A program made the translations under genes and the position numbers. From the NCBI GenBank assembly GCA_964006375.1, contig OZ023269.1, positions 130,440,809-130,504,808 on the forward strand: a stretch of DNA of 64,000 bases, written 5' to 3'. The notes under the pieces were generated by a model. That model made no database searches, was not told the origin of the DNA, and was given only the letters and a program-made list of their open reading frames with translations. Positions 15,065 through 27,700 of the stretch are shown in pieces. How positions within the stretch are numbered: the first letter of the stretch is position 1; each line of letters starts with the position of its first letter. The stretch comes from Tillus elongatus. Taxonomy: Eukaryota; Arthropoda; Insecta; Coleoptera; Cleridae.

Positions 15065-16010
15065 AAAAACGTCTGTACGCAGCAAGTGCGATATGGTAGT
15101 GAATTTTCATAAAAATGTTTTTAATGGCAAACCTCTTTTTTAATCAAAGCAGTCATCAAATTTGTCTAAATATTTTTTGCACAAAATTTTTCTAAAAGAA
15201 TACACAAAATTCAAATTATATACCTAATCTGTAGTTAAAATTGAAAATAAAATAATTTGTTTGCACGAAAATCCATTAAAACCTTATTTTTGACGAATTT
15301 CGTTTATAAAATTTTCCATCAATTGAATAATTTTTCATACAAAAATTCTGAAATGTTTCTTCAGAGAAAATTGTATAAGAACATTCGCTAATAAAAGAAC
15401 ATTTTGTACAAGAAAATTCTCTAACAAAAATAAATTAAATAAATAAAATACTGGTCCTATTTTCCTGGCCAACCAACCATTCCAAGTTTCTTACCCACCT
15501 ACCAAAATATAATTTTTCACAAAAATTTTTTCGACGACACAACAAAAATTTCAGGAAAATTTGCAAACAATTTTTCAAGAGAATCCGTACACATTTTTTT
15601 ACAATACGTTATGAAACAGTTATCATTAATTACCAAACTTTCACAAAAAGATCTTACAAAAAATGATTTCTACGAAGCACAAAAACACAACAATTACGGC
15701 GAAAATTAGCTAAATATCTCTTTACACAAAACTTGGCGAAAAGAATACATAAAAGTCAAATTATATCCTTAATCTGTAATTAAAATTAAAAATAAAATAA
15801 TTTGTTTGCACGAAAATCCATTAAAACCTTATTTTCCATGAATTTCGTTTAAAAAATGTTCCAACAATTGATTAATTTTTCATACAAAAACTTGCAACAA
15901 AGGTTTCCTCAAAGAAAATTCATTAAAATCATTTATCAAAACGTCGCTTTTAAAAGAACAGTTTGTAAAAAAGAATTAACTAATAGAAATAGAAATAAAT
16001 TAAGTAAATT
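15065..16010 (+). mobile_element. Long MITE-A copy with internal duplication
   Basis: It begins with the MITE-A terminal motif ACGCAGCAAGTGCGATATGG. It contains two diverged direct copies of a roughly 270-bp block, at about 15175-15440 and 15720-15995. Both carry AAAATAATTTGTTTGCACG and AATAATTTTTCATAC. The same arrangement occurs at 54130-55000. No transposase is encoded, so it must be non-autonomous. Confidence 0.7.
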
Positions 16011-16237
16011 AAAAAATATTCAAAACTTGATCTAAATACAGACCGAGATACTTTTTCTGGGGCTTCACAGAGAAAATTATTTTACCTGTGGATGCTGTAA
16101 AAATTAAATCCGGTTGTAGAGAATAAAACAACGTCTTCTCATGTCACAAATCTTTATCTCTTTTTTTAAAATATCTTCCGTTGGTCGAAACACGATGATA
16201 ACATGGGTGCGGGCCGGGCGTCGCGTTGCGGTGAATC

Positions 16238-16554
<317 letters not shown>

Positions 16555-16794
16555 TTCCAAATATCTCTGCAACAAACGAACGACGACGTAATAATGCCTA
16601 TGTTAACTGTGGCACTGCTTTACCAACTAAGGGCAAGAACAACTACTATAAAACTTGAATTAAAAGTCTACTGCTTATCTTTGATTTTCAACAAAAAGTC
16701 GTTAAAAAATATATTGTAATTACACAATTTGATCGGATAACGTTATAATGGAATCAAAGATGAAAAAAGTAAAAAGAAAGTTAAAAGAGAAATT

Positions 16795-16880
16795 CAGTCA
16801 ACGGTGAGATTTGAACCCGCGTCCCTTCGCTCATCAGTCAGGGATCCTAACCGTTACAGTTCATTGCAGTTTCTGGAAAA
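16795..16880 (-). repeat. tRNA-related SINE-like head
   Basis: On the minus strand a TAACGGTTAGGATCC stretch resembles a Pol III A box, and CGGGTTCAAATCTC resembles a B box, spaced as in a tRNA. The acceptor ends do not pair, so it is not a functional tRNA gene. It is more likely the head of an old tRNA-derived SINE. Confidence 0.45.
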
Positions 16881-18065
<1,185 letters not shown>

Positions 18066-19035
18066 TGAAATATTGATGTAATTCACAAATACGGCATGCT
18101 TAACCTCGTATTAATTTCTCCTTGACGGAATGACAGTTGAAATTTGTTATATATAATAAAAAATAAAAGTGCCGAGAAATTTGAAATTATATGTAAATCG
18201 CACTGTATAATTTCTCCATACAAAAAAGTAAATTTAGTGATAAAAGTTGAAAAGTTAATAATACAAATTGCGGTTTATCAAAAGATAGGAGAACTACCTG
18301 AATTGCTATCAGTGGCGCCATCATAAGATATGATTTATGATAAGCCTAATAACCACAAGGCAGGCGTAGGCATTTTCCGACAATCCGGGCTAAGAGAACC
18401 TCTAAGTCTAAGCAGAGACCGGAGTCTGAAGTCCGGTGGCTAGAACTTCCAGCTCCCTCAGATAGGTCAGATGGGTCAAGCCCCTTGCGATTTTAACCTT
18501 ATTATGTGCTATTATGTGTGAAAGTGCGGGTTGGTAAGTTCGGTTTTGGCTTGGACTTACTAGTTATTGTATGCTTCCACTCCCTAATTCGATGCCTTGT
18601 GCCACACTCAATTTATCACCAAAGTGTTGATCTGATGTAATCTTAATTATCGTGGTCAACCACAGGGGTTAGGCAGTTTCTATGAAAAACTCACTTCCAG
18701 TCGATAATTATTAGAGACCTGTTAATTAAGATAGCCGTAAAAGCGTAACGCGCATTAAGGGGCATTAGATGAGCGACTCTTAGATGGAAAATGATGCAGT
18801 CGTTTACTAAATTATCTGTAAGCACATCGTGTCAGCCTTGTGCGAGATGAGGCGTCCATTTGGTAGGAATGTGGCTTTTTTCTTTTTCACAGACGTGCCC
18901 TACATATTACTGTATTTTTACTGAGTTCTAACAAGCTTCACTAACCGTATAGTTGCACAATTCTATCCTGAATGTTGTCACAATAGAATACGTCTTTGCA
19001 AAAATGCGTTAAAATAATGGTAGAAAGTACACAAA
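18066..19035. other. Non-coding stretch, slightly higher GC in the middle
   Basis: No recognisable gene is seen. The part at 18340-18860 has mixed composition and may be part of an unrecognised repeat or the 5' region of an element, but no motif decides this. Confidence 0.3.
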
Positions 19036-19167
19036 ATGAAATATGTTTATATATAATAACCCAATTCGTCACAACATAGTCTTTAGACCTCACGATCATT
19101 TCGCTAACAAAGTTAGTGTCATCAGAGGGATGAATAAACCAAGCGAATACAAATTAGTACTGCTATG
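19036..19167. mobile_element. MITE-B arm interrupted by a LINE
   Basis: AACCCAATTCGTCACAACAT, CACGATCATTTCGCTAACAA and GTTAGTGTCATCAGAGGGAT match the MITE-B left arm. The element is cut by the poly-T (poly-A on the minus strand) end of the LINE-1W copy at 19168. Confidence 0.6.
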
Positions 19168-20164
19168 TTTTTTTTTTAATTCAACAACACACCACGAGGG
19201 CTTACAGCCTAAATACTATCGTACCGTGGGGGTCGAAAAGAAGGAAAGAGGCAACTTGTTAATTCTGGACTTGAAAGTTTGGAGGTTCGTAGGAGAAGGG
19301 AAAACATGTGCCGGCAAGGAATTCCACAACTTGGAAGTCCTCCGGACAAAAGAGCGGGCATAACAAGATGTTCTTTGTCTCGTGACCTGGACATTAAAAA
19401 GGTGCATTCACTCTGTTCCCCTGGTAGATCTTCTGGGGCAGCAGGTGTAGGAACTATGGAAGAAAGCTCCTCTGAGCAGTGCCCGTGCAGATAATTATAA
19501 CAGAGAGAGAGAGAAGTCATCAACGGCACGTCGGTGAACAAGCGATGGCATCATTTGGGTGAGGGTAGGGTCACCGATGAGACGTATAGCTCTCTTCTGA
19601 ATGGAGTCCAGGATAGCGAGTGTAGAAGCGGCAGCGGCACCCCAGATGTGGGAGCAGTGTTCGAGATTTGACCTTATTTATGAAGTATATAAGGTATAGA
19701 GATTTGCTGGTAAAAAGTATTTGCGTGCTCGAAAGAGGAAACCTAATTCCTTAGCAGCCGCTTCTGCAATTGATGTGACATGTTGGTACCAATTGAGATT
19801 TCGATCCACAGAAATGCCACAAGTGAAAAGGACTCATTACTTTGAATAACTTGGTTTTTCATTGCGATGGGTCTAGGGCTGGTGTATATCTTATGAGATA
19901 GAAGCAAGACTGAGATTTGGTGGAGTTGAGTTGTACCAGATTTCTACTTCCCCAGTCTAATATTTTTAGAGATCCACAGAGACAGTACCCTCCATGAGTC
20001 TGCGATCCTCATCTAATTGGGCTAAAGATACAGGCTTAGAATATTGTATATTTGAGTGGAGGCTGCTGTCGTCCGCGTTACTGTGAGCTGGGTTGGATGT
20101 GCTAGAGAGGAGGTAATTGATGTGGAGAAGAAACAATGGGGGCTAAACCTGAACCTTGAGGGAT
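19168..20164 (-). mobile_element. LINE-1W copy C, 5'-truncated
   Basis: On the minus strand it runs from the RT catalytic region, through LVQFNP and AAAKELGF-like blocks, to the C-terminal [14 protein letters not shown] and the short 3' UTR TTTAGGCTGTAAGCCCTCG ending in poly-A at 19168-19178. A frameshift separates the last part (ending TPTVR) from RMHLFNVQVTR. It lacks the endonuclease and the N-terminal RT. It is not functional. Confidence 0.88.
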
Positions 20165-20342
20165 CTGTTAGTTGACAAGAATTTGCGAAGAGCGTCCTCT
20201 AAGAAGGTATACAGACAAACTCCCACTGCTTAGTCAAATATCCTTGTAATTAAAATTCCATTGACTGTTCTGTACAGCTGCGTGTCGTTATTCCATATTT
20301 ATTTTAAGAAAGCGACACTGATTATTAAGATAAATAGAAATA

Positions 20343-20343
20343 G

Positions 20344-20416
<73 letters not shown>
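20343..20416. repeat. (TA)n array
   Basis: This pure TA run directly precedes the LINE relic at 20417. No HTA arm borders it. Confidence 0.9.
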
Positions 20417-20419
<3 letters not shown>

Positions 20420-21690
20420 CTTGCCCGCTAATATATATAAGTCCTTTGAGGTTGGTACCTTCCCAAAGATATTTATAGAAAGAATTATAAAGCCATTATT
20501 CAAGAGTGGTCATATACCCGACCTGACTAATTATAGGCCTTTATCATTAACAACAAATTTTGCCAAAAAAAAAAATTTTTTTTAAATTGAAAATGAAAAG
20601 GGTAACAGATTACTTGACTAAATATAGTGTTTTGTCGGGCAGTCATTTTGGATTCAGAAAAGGTAGGTCAACTGATAATGCTAGGGCTACCCTGGCCCAG
20701 TATATATACGACGGGATAGATAACCGGGAACCATGCATGGGTGTCTTTATAGATCTAAAAAAAGAATTCGATACCGTGGACCATTTGATGCTGCTAGACT
20801 CTCTGGATGCAATAGGCATTTAAGGCATTCCATTAAAAATATTGAAGGACTATCTGTATAACAGAACATAAAGAATAGGAATCGGTGATGCATTTAGCGA
20901 GTAGAAATCTGTGACTTTTGGCGTTCCGCAAGGTTCTGTGTTGGTGCCCCTATTATTCATTATTTATCTGAACGAATTGCTTCTCCTTGACTTTGGCGGT
21001 AGTATCATAAGTTTTGCTGATGATACAGCTATATTTTCTATGGACAATGTCAAGTTTAAAAACGAAAGTAGAAAAGGTACTTTCTAAAATAATGCATTAT
21101 TTTGCTGACAGGGAGTTGACAGTAAACGTTAAGAAACATATTTCTTGCTATTTGCGTCGTATACCAATAATCTGCCGGATTATTGTGAACTGAGTGTGGA
21201 GAATAATTATCAGTGCCAAAAGAGTAAAATAAAGATGACATCCACATATAGATGCTTGGGTATATACTTGTATCAGCATTTAAGATGGGATAGTCCAATA
21301 TATAATTTGACTAGGAAGGTACGGTTCCTGACATGCAGGTTCAATAGATTTTGTCAGATATTTACCATACCACAGCTGTTTCTTTTATATAACGTTTTAG
21401 TAAAACCACATTTAATATATGTGATACTTTTTTGGGGTGGTGATACAAACAATTATATATGCATGTTGGAAAACGTACAAAAATGGATTCTCAAATCAAT
21501 ACTTACAAAGAATATTACATATCCAACAGAGAGCTTATATACTGAGTCCGGTGTGCTTGATATCACACAGTTGTTTTGGTTTTCGCTTTTAAGTTGGCAA
21601 CATCGAAACATAAATCAAAATATAGGTATAAGCCATGAGTATTTTACCCAAAGATTTATAATAAAATACCAAGCGAATATAAGAGAATAA
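20417..21690 (+). pseudogene. LINE relic of a second family (CR1/Jockey-like RT)
   Basis: The plus strand, with few frame breaks, encodes a LINE RT. Blocks in order: IIKPLFKSGHIPDLTNYRPL at about 20490-20550, SHFGFRKGRSTDNARATLAQ, CMGVFIDLKKEFDTVDH at about 20730-20790, GVPQGSVLVPLLFIIYLNEL at about 20920-20985, and the catalytic FADDTAIF at about 21012. A long open C-terminal part from 21145 carries STYRCLGIYL, VRFLTCRF and LLYNVLVKPHLIYVILFWGG. It differs clearly from LINE-1W. It is truncated at the 5' side by the TA array and has several stops. Confidence 0.8.
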
Positions 21691-22470
21691 TAAATTGGCT
21701 AATTTAAATGATAGAAAAGGGTCTCAACATTTTCTATCCCTGTTTTAATTAGCAATGACTTTTATAGCATAAATTAGCAGTATAATAATGATTCTAGTAA
21801 CTAATTACGAAACCAGACTGTTCTAATATCTTCTTTTGAACTTGTGTCCTACTGCCCTATCACATATTACCCTGTGCCCTTTGAGCGTCTGTCTTCTCGT
21901 TGCGACACACTTACTAGAAAGCTTGTAACGTTTCTTTTCTTATAGCGTCCTGGTTATATAGGGATTTAAGATGATATTGGAAACTGCATGCACAATTTAG
22001 GATATTGTCTAATTTTTTCTTCAAATTACAGTAAAAATAATATAAATATATTCATAAACAGAATTCAGATAGTCATGCTACTTTGCTATTGATTGATTCA
22101 ATTATATACCGATGGCTAAAAGCTTTGGCAGGCTTTAAGTTATGGTGGCGGACAATTATGTTTTACATGAAAAAAGTCTGCTTGCGTATATATTTTTTAT
22201 TTAATATGTTTTACCAGAAAACATTCTGTTTATTAAAACCTCTGTTAAATTAGATAATTAGTGTCTACATCAGCTTTGGCGAGTACATGATTTGTCTATC
22301 GCAGCAATTTGTTCTAAGTTCCCTGAGAAAAGTGTCCACAGTTTAAAATTTTTGTGATCTGGTTTTATCTGTTCAAATATTGGTCAAAATTGAGCATCGG
22401 TGTTGCAAATTTAGTTTTGAAACGTAGAGGTATATATTTGGGTGAGTTGAATAAAAAGGCTTTTTCTTTC
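21691..22470. other. No recognisable gene
   Basis: AT-rich sequence between the LINE relic and the hammerhead-like motif. No Penelope RT blocks were recognised here. Confidence 0.35.
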
Positions 22471-22482
22471 CAAACAAATATT

Positions 22483-22539
22483 TGATTCCTTGTCCCGACG
22501 CGTTTCGACCTTTTTAACTGGTCATCCTCAAGGGAATCA
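22483..22539 (-). ncRNA. Degenerate hammerhead-ribozyme-like motif of Penelope type
   Basis: Read on the minus strand: stem I halves TCCC/GGGA, alternatively TGATTCC/GGAATCA, then core TTGAGGA where CTGAGGA would be canonical. A stem II GACC/GGTC with loop AGTTAAAAA follows, then GAA, the palindromic stem III ACGCGT, and a C before the presumed cleavage site. Very short palindromic stem III sequences are characteristic of the dimeric hammerheads reported in Penelope-like elements. The C3 change and an extra T before stem II suggest a decayed, probably inactive copy. No Penelope coding region is attached. Confidence 0.5.
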
Positions 22540-22632
22540 GGAATTTACAGTCAGAAAAACTGAGTTTTCCGGTGGCCTACTTCTGCGAGGGTACAATACA
22601 GGATATAGAAGATAAAATGAGGCGACAAAAAG

Positions 22633-23864
22633 TTTTTTTTTAATTTCAACAACACACCACGAGGGCTTACAGCCTAAATACTATCGTACCGTGGGTGTCG
22701 ACAAGGAGGAAAAAGACAACTTGTTAATTCTAGACTTGAAGGTTTGGAGGTTCGGGGGAGAAGGAAAAACATGTGCCGGCAAGGAGTTCCACAACTTGGA
22801 AGTCCTCGGGACAAAATAGCGGACATAACAAGATGTTCTATGTCTGGTGACCTGGATAGTAAAAGGGTGCATTCGCTTTGTTCTCCTGGTAGATCTGTTG
22901 GGGGCAGCAGGTGGAGGAACTATGGAAGAAAGCTCCTTTGAGCAGTGCCCGTGCAGATATATATAAAAGAGAGAGAGAGAGGTCACCAACATTACGTCGG
23001 TCGGCAAGGGATGGCAGCCTTTGGGTAAGGGAAGGGTCACCGAAGCGACGTATAGCTATCTTTTGAATGGAGTCCAGGATAGCGAGTGTAGAAGCGGCAG
23101 CAGCATCCCAGATGTGGGAGCAGTATTCGAGGTTTGGTCTTATTTGTGAAGTATATAAAGTATAGAGATTAGCTGGTGAAAAATATTTGCGAGCCCGGAA
23201 GAGGAAACCTAATTTCTTAGCAGCCGCTTCTGCAATTGATGTGACATGTTGGTGCCAATTGAGATTTCAATCTACAGAGATGCCAACAAGTGAAAAGGAC
23301 TCATTACTTTGAATAACTTGGTTGTTTATTGTGATGGGTCTAGGGCTGGTGTATCTCTTATGAGAAAGAAAGCAAGACTGTGATTTGGTGGGGTTGAATT
23401 GTACAAGATTTCTACTTCCCCAGTCTAATATTTTTTGGAGATCCGCGGAGATAGAACCCTCCATGAGTCTGCGATCCTCATCTAGTTGGCCTAAAGAGAG
23501 AGGCTTAGTGTATTGTATATTGGAGTGGAGGGTGCTGTCGTCCGCGTAACTGTGAACTGGGTTGGATGTGCTAGGGAGGAGGTCATTGATGTGGAGAAGA
23601 AACAAAGTAGGGGCTAAAGCTGAACCTTGAGGAACTCCTGCATTAATTGGATACAGTTTAGAGGAATGGCCATCCACGACAACAGAAATGCTCCGGTTGG
23701 AGAGTAAATTTGCTGTCCAGGTACAGAGTTTTGGTGGTAGGCCATAGGCCGGTAGTTTATTAAGCAGCGCTGCGTGCCAGACCTGGTCGAATGCATTGGA
23801 TATGTCTAAAGCGACAATCTGGGATTCACCGTGTAGTTCCATAGACTTGTTCCAAGAATGGGTG
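22633..23864 (-). mobile_element. LINE-1W copy D, split by the BEL/Pao insertion (3' part)
   Basis: The minus strand reads ELHGESQIVALDISNAFDQVW, GVPQGSALAPTLFLLHINDL, SYADDSTLHSNIQY, LDWGSRNLVQFNPTKSQ, then a break, and the C-terminal [14 protein letters not shown]...STPTVR block. It ends in poly-A at 22633-22641. The RT segment 23267-23842 is the longest open stretch of this family in the window, with an intact YADD. The copy is interrupted at 23860-23864 and resumes at 30568. Confidence 0.92.
23860..23864. repeat. BEL/Pao target site duplication, left (GGGTG)
   Basis: GGGTG precedes the 5' LTR and is repeated directly after the 3' LTR. Uninterrupted LINE-1W copies, for example near 61010, contain GGGTGACAAAGG only once, which proves the duplication. 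Five bases fits BEL/Pao integrases. Confidence 0.95.
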
Positions 23865-24316
23865 TGTTCGCTCCTCGTATAGTGTAAAAGCAGTGGAATT
23901 TATAATCTTTATTTTGCGATAAGAAGAACAGACCAGAATTCCACGAATCGTCAAGAAGAACACAACTTAAGTAGTCAGCAACGCAAAACCGCGATATCGT
24001 ATAGTACCGCTACCTTAAAATTATATGTGTGGGTGATACAGTCAAACCAGCCTTAACAAATCCATTAAACGCACCAGCAACCCAGGATAGCCTTTTCCGG
24101 GACACGCACGAGTTTCTGTGAGTCCAGTACTCGACAAGAGAAGAAATTCACAAAGGTAAGTGGCTTTTTGGTCATTCACGAGTTTGCATCAATTTCCACT
24201 GCTTTTGCCCCTTCTCTTTTCATTAAAAACCGTTACTTAATTAACAAACGCAAATTACAGTCCACTTTGTTCGTAATAGCCCGCTTAACGCCTATTTCTT
24301 CGCCCGCTCTAGCCCA
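23865..24316 (+). repeat. BEL/Pao 5' LTR
   Basis: It begins TGTTCGCTCC and ends CTCTAGCCCA, 452 bp. An AAAGGTAAGT sequence at about 24153-24162 matches a splice donor consensus. The promoter and start site should lie in the left half but cannot be placed by eye. Confidence 0.96.
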
Positions 24317-24321
24317 TTTCT

Positions 24322-24340
24322 TGGTCCTTCTCAGCCGGAT
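24322..24340 (+). promoter_or_regulatory. Primer binding site, tRNA-Tyr-like
   Basis: Five bases after the LTR comes TGGTCCTTC, complementary to a tRNA 3' end GAAGGACCA. AGCCGGAT follows two bases later. Insect tRNA-Tyr ends in CCGGCTCGAAGGA plus CCA, so the match is good but has a one-base length difference in the middle. The assignment of tRNA is from memory and tentative. Confidence 0.6.
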
Positions 24341-24728
24341 AGTTTTTTTGTCTCGGAAATAATACGCAAGTAAATTTGGCTATTCAACTTTGTTAATTTT
24401 GAAAATAACTAAAGCGCGCTGGTTTAGCTGTATTCAATTCAGATTTTAAATTAATTTCCCGCAATTTTCATGTATATATCGCTAGAACCTTTATAATTAT
24501 AGAATTTTTAAAAGTTATTTTCTTATCGCAAGAATCCGCCATTCAGTTAAATTTTGCTTTATTTTGAACAACGAGCACGGCTTTAGGAGTCGACGCATAT
24601 CATTTCACGCATATATCGCTCTTTGCTTCTGTTTCATTCTTATCAATTTGTACCTGAATAATTCTTTGTTTCACATTGGTACGTATATCTGTTATATTTC
24701 CATATACGAGGCCTATTCAATTAATATC

Positions 24729-27700
24729 ATGACTGACACTAAATTAAGGAAATACAAAAACCAACGCAATATTCAGCTATCTGAAATAGACACATTGTCT
24801 TCTCTAGCCCAGAAAGCCCAGTCAGATGTTTCGCTTTATAATTTACTTAGGGTTAGATCTTCCGAAATCGACTATTTAAGGGAACAGTTTATTCAAACGC
24901 ACGAAAATATCGTTTCTGTAATTTTAAGTAGTGAACATGGAAACGCTTCTGATGAAAACACTATTTACGCTGGATTTATGGACGCTTATTTTGAAATTAA
25001 AGCCATTTGTTCTAGGTTATTCCCTGACAATAAAACAAATGTCCAGGAAATTCTAAATTCAAATACAGCTGGTCTTAATGAAGGTGCTAAAGCAAGGCTA
25101 GCTAAAATAGAAATTCCTAAATTTAGAGGTGACTATAAAACCTTTAACACTTTTATCGATTTATTCAATGCCTTAGTACATGACTGTCCCGCATATTCCG
25201 ACATTGAAAAGTTTCATTATCTAACTAGACCAGTAGAAGGCCCGCCGTTATCTCTAATAAGATCTTTGCCTCTGACCGCTGACAATTATCAGATAGCTTA
25301 TAATACATTAGTCACTCGTTATTCTAACAAACGTCTGCGTGCCCAAGAGCACTGGCATGCTATAGATAGCATTTCGAAATTTAATTCTGATGACCACGTC
25401 AATATTCGCAATTCGCTAGACATTATTTCGGAAAATCTTTCTGCTTTAAACACTTTAGGCTTTCCTACAGACCAATGGGACTTTGTTATGTTTATGTTGG
25501 TGTCAAAACGCCTTGACAGGAACATGTTGACGAAATTTGAGTTAGACCACGCTTCCACCGAGGTCCCTACATTTACGCAATTGCTTGACTTTCTAAATAA
25601 ATATTGTATCGCTGGTGATGCTATGAATCAGAAGTCATTCCTTTCGCACTCTCAAAAGAAATATTCTGACAAATCGCAAGCTAGACCAACGCCTCGAACT
25701 TCCGCTTTTTTCGCTGATAATTTAAATTGTAAATCTATCTTACATACTTGTGTGTTTTGCAAAGATTCTTCGCATTCTATTTATAATTGCTCCTCATTTT
25801 GTAATAAAACTCCAAAAGATCGCTATAATTTTGTTAAATCTTCTCGTCTTTGCCACAACTGTTTAAGTAGCCTACATTATCTTAACAAATGCAAATCTAC
25901 CAGGTCCTGTCGCAAGTGTGGTCAGCGTCATCATACGCTCTTGCATTTTGATAAAAGCTCCGCGCCTATTCCGTCGCCAGTGTGTAATAACCCTTCCAGA
26001 TCTCAAGTTCCTTCCGCTCCGCTCGACCAAGAGCAGGTCTTTGCTGCTTCTGGGATTGTATCTAATCAAACCACGGTCTTATTGGCCACTGCGCTGATTG
26101 AAGTTCTTGATAACCATGGAAATTATCAGATTATGAGATGCCTTTTGGATGGAGGTAGTATGATGTCTTTTATCTCGCAAAGGGCTTTTAAGCGTTTGGG
26201 GTTGCCTAAGCAAAACTGCATGTTTGCAATCAAAGGACTGGCATCTATGCAGACTTCTTCTCAGAGTGGTTGTGTAACGCTCACTGGAAGACCGGTTGGT
26301 CAAGATTCTTTCAATTTTACTGTCGACGCATTGATCTTGAACGCCATTTGTGATAATTTGCCAGCAACCGCTATTTGCTCTTCCAATTGGTCTCACATTC
26401 GCAATTTAAAATTGGCTGATCGCCATTTTAATCGTCCAGGTCAGGTCGATATATTGTTAGGAGCCGACGTTTTTTCTAAAATCCTTTTAAATGGACGCAT
26501 TTCCGGTGGGGAAGGTCAACCTGATGCCGTCAACACCGTCTTTGGTTATGTGCTCATGGGTAAGATTGGCAACACAGTTCATTCTTCTGCTGTCTCTTCT
26601 TTCTTGTGCAGTAACTTTGAATCAAATCTCGATCGCACCCTTAGGGATTTTTGGGAAGTGGAAAGTGTTCCGACTTCGTCGCATCACTCTAATGAAGATA
26701 TTTTTTGTGAACATCATTTTAAGACTAAAATATCTCGCTCTCCTTCTGGCAAATATATCGTTTCGCTCCCATTTAAATCTGAGTCGCTGCCTATTTTTCC
26801 TGGCATTCGCGACCTCGTCGTCCAAAGATTTCTTTCCCTGGAACGCCGCCTTGCTAGAAACATGGACTTGTATACCCAATATTCTGCTTTTATGAGAGAA
26901 TATTTGGAACTAGGCCACATGAAACGTGTTCATGACAATAAAGATTCTCCCGACGCATATTATATTCCGCATCATTGCATTTTGAAACCAAATAGCTTGT
27001 CTACTAAACTCAGGGTAGTTTTTAATGGTTCGGCGAAACTTCCCAACCAAAGCTCTCTTAACGATTGTCTACATACTGGACCAAAACTACAACAAGATAT
27101 TGCCACAATTCTGTGTCACTTTCGCCTTCATAATTATGTCTTGTGTGCTGACATCAAAATGATGTATCGTAACATTCTTGTCGACCAATCACAGCATGAT
27201 TATCAAAGAATTGTTTGGAGATTTGCTTCTGATGAACCTTTGGTGGACTATAACCTGGTTACGCTTGTATATGGACTAACGCCATCCCCCTTTCTCGCGA
27301 TACGCACTCTTCATCAGTTAGTGAATGACGAAGGGGGCTCTTACCCGCTAGCTTCTGCCGCCATTTTAAACGACACTTATGTTGATGATGTTGTAACCGG
27401 CTGCTCTTCTTATGAAGACGCAAAGCTTTTACAGTCAGAGCTGATCTCGCTTTTTGAACGAGGCGGCTTTGAGCTTAGAAAATGGTCTAGTAACTGTTCC
27501 GCATTACTTTCACATTTACCTCCGGAACATTTGTCGCAAAATCCGCTTATTTTTGGTTCACTGGCAAACGACACTCCTTTAAAAATTCTCGGTCTGCAGT
27601 GGAGTCCCTCTGAGGATACATTCTTTTTCTCAGTCTCGCCGTTGGGGAAACCCTGTACGAAACGCAACATGCTCTCGGAACTGGCCAGAATCTTTGACCC

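Noticed and set aside
16150..16237. Histone 3' stem-loop downstream of the H4 copy
   Set aside because: No GGCYCTTTTCAGRGCC-like hairpin was found downstream of the stop.
16795..16880. Functional tRNA gene
   Set aside because: A and B box-like sequences exist but the acceptor stem and a proper anticodon arm cannot be formed; better explained as an old SINE head.
24564..24728. Upstream Met as the gag-pol start
   Set aside because: The extra 55 residues are hydrophobic and unlike Gag; the Met at 24729 opens a typical Gag and is more likely.
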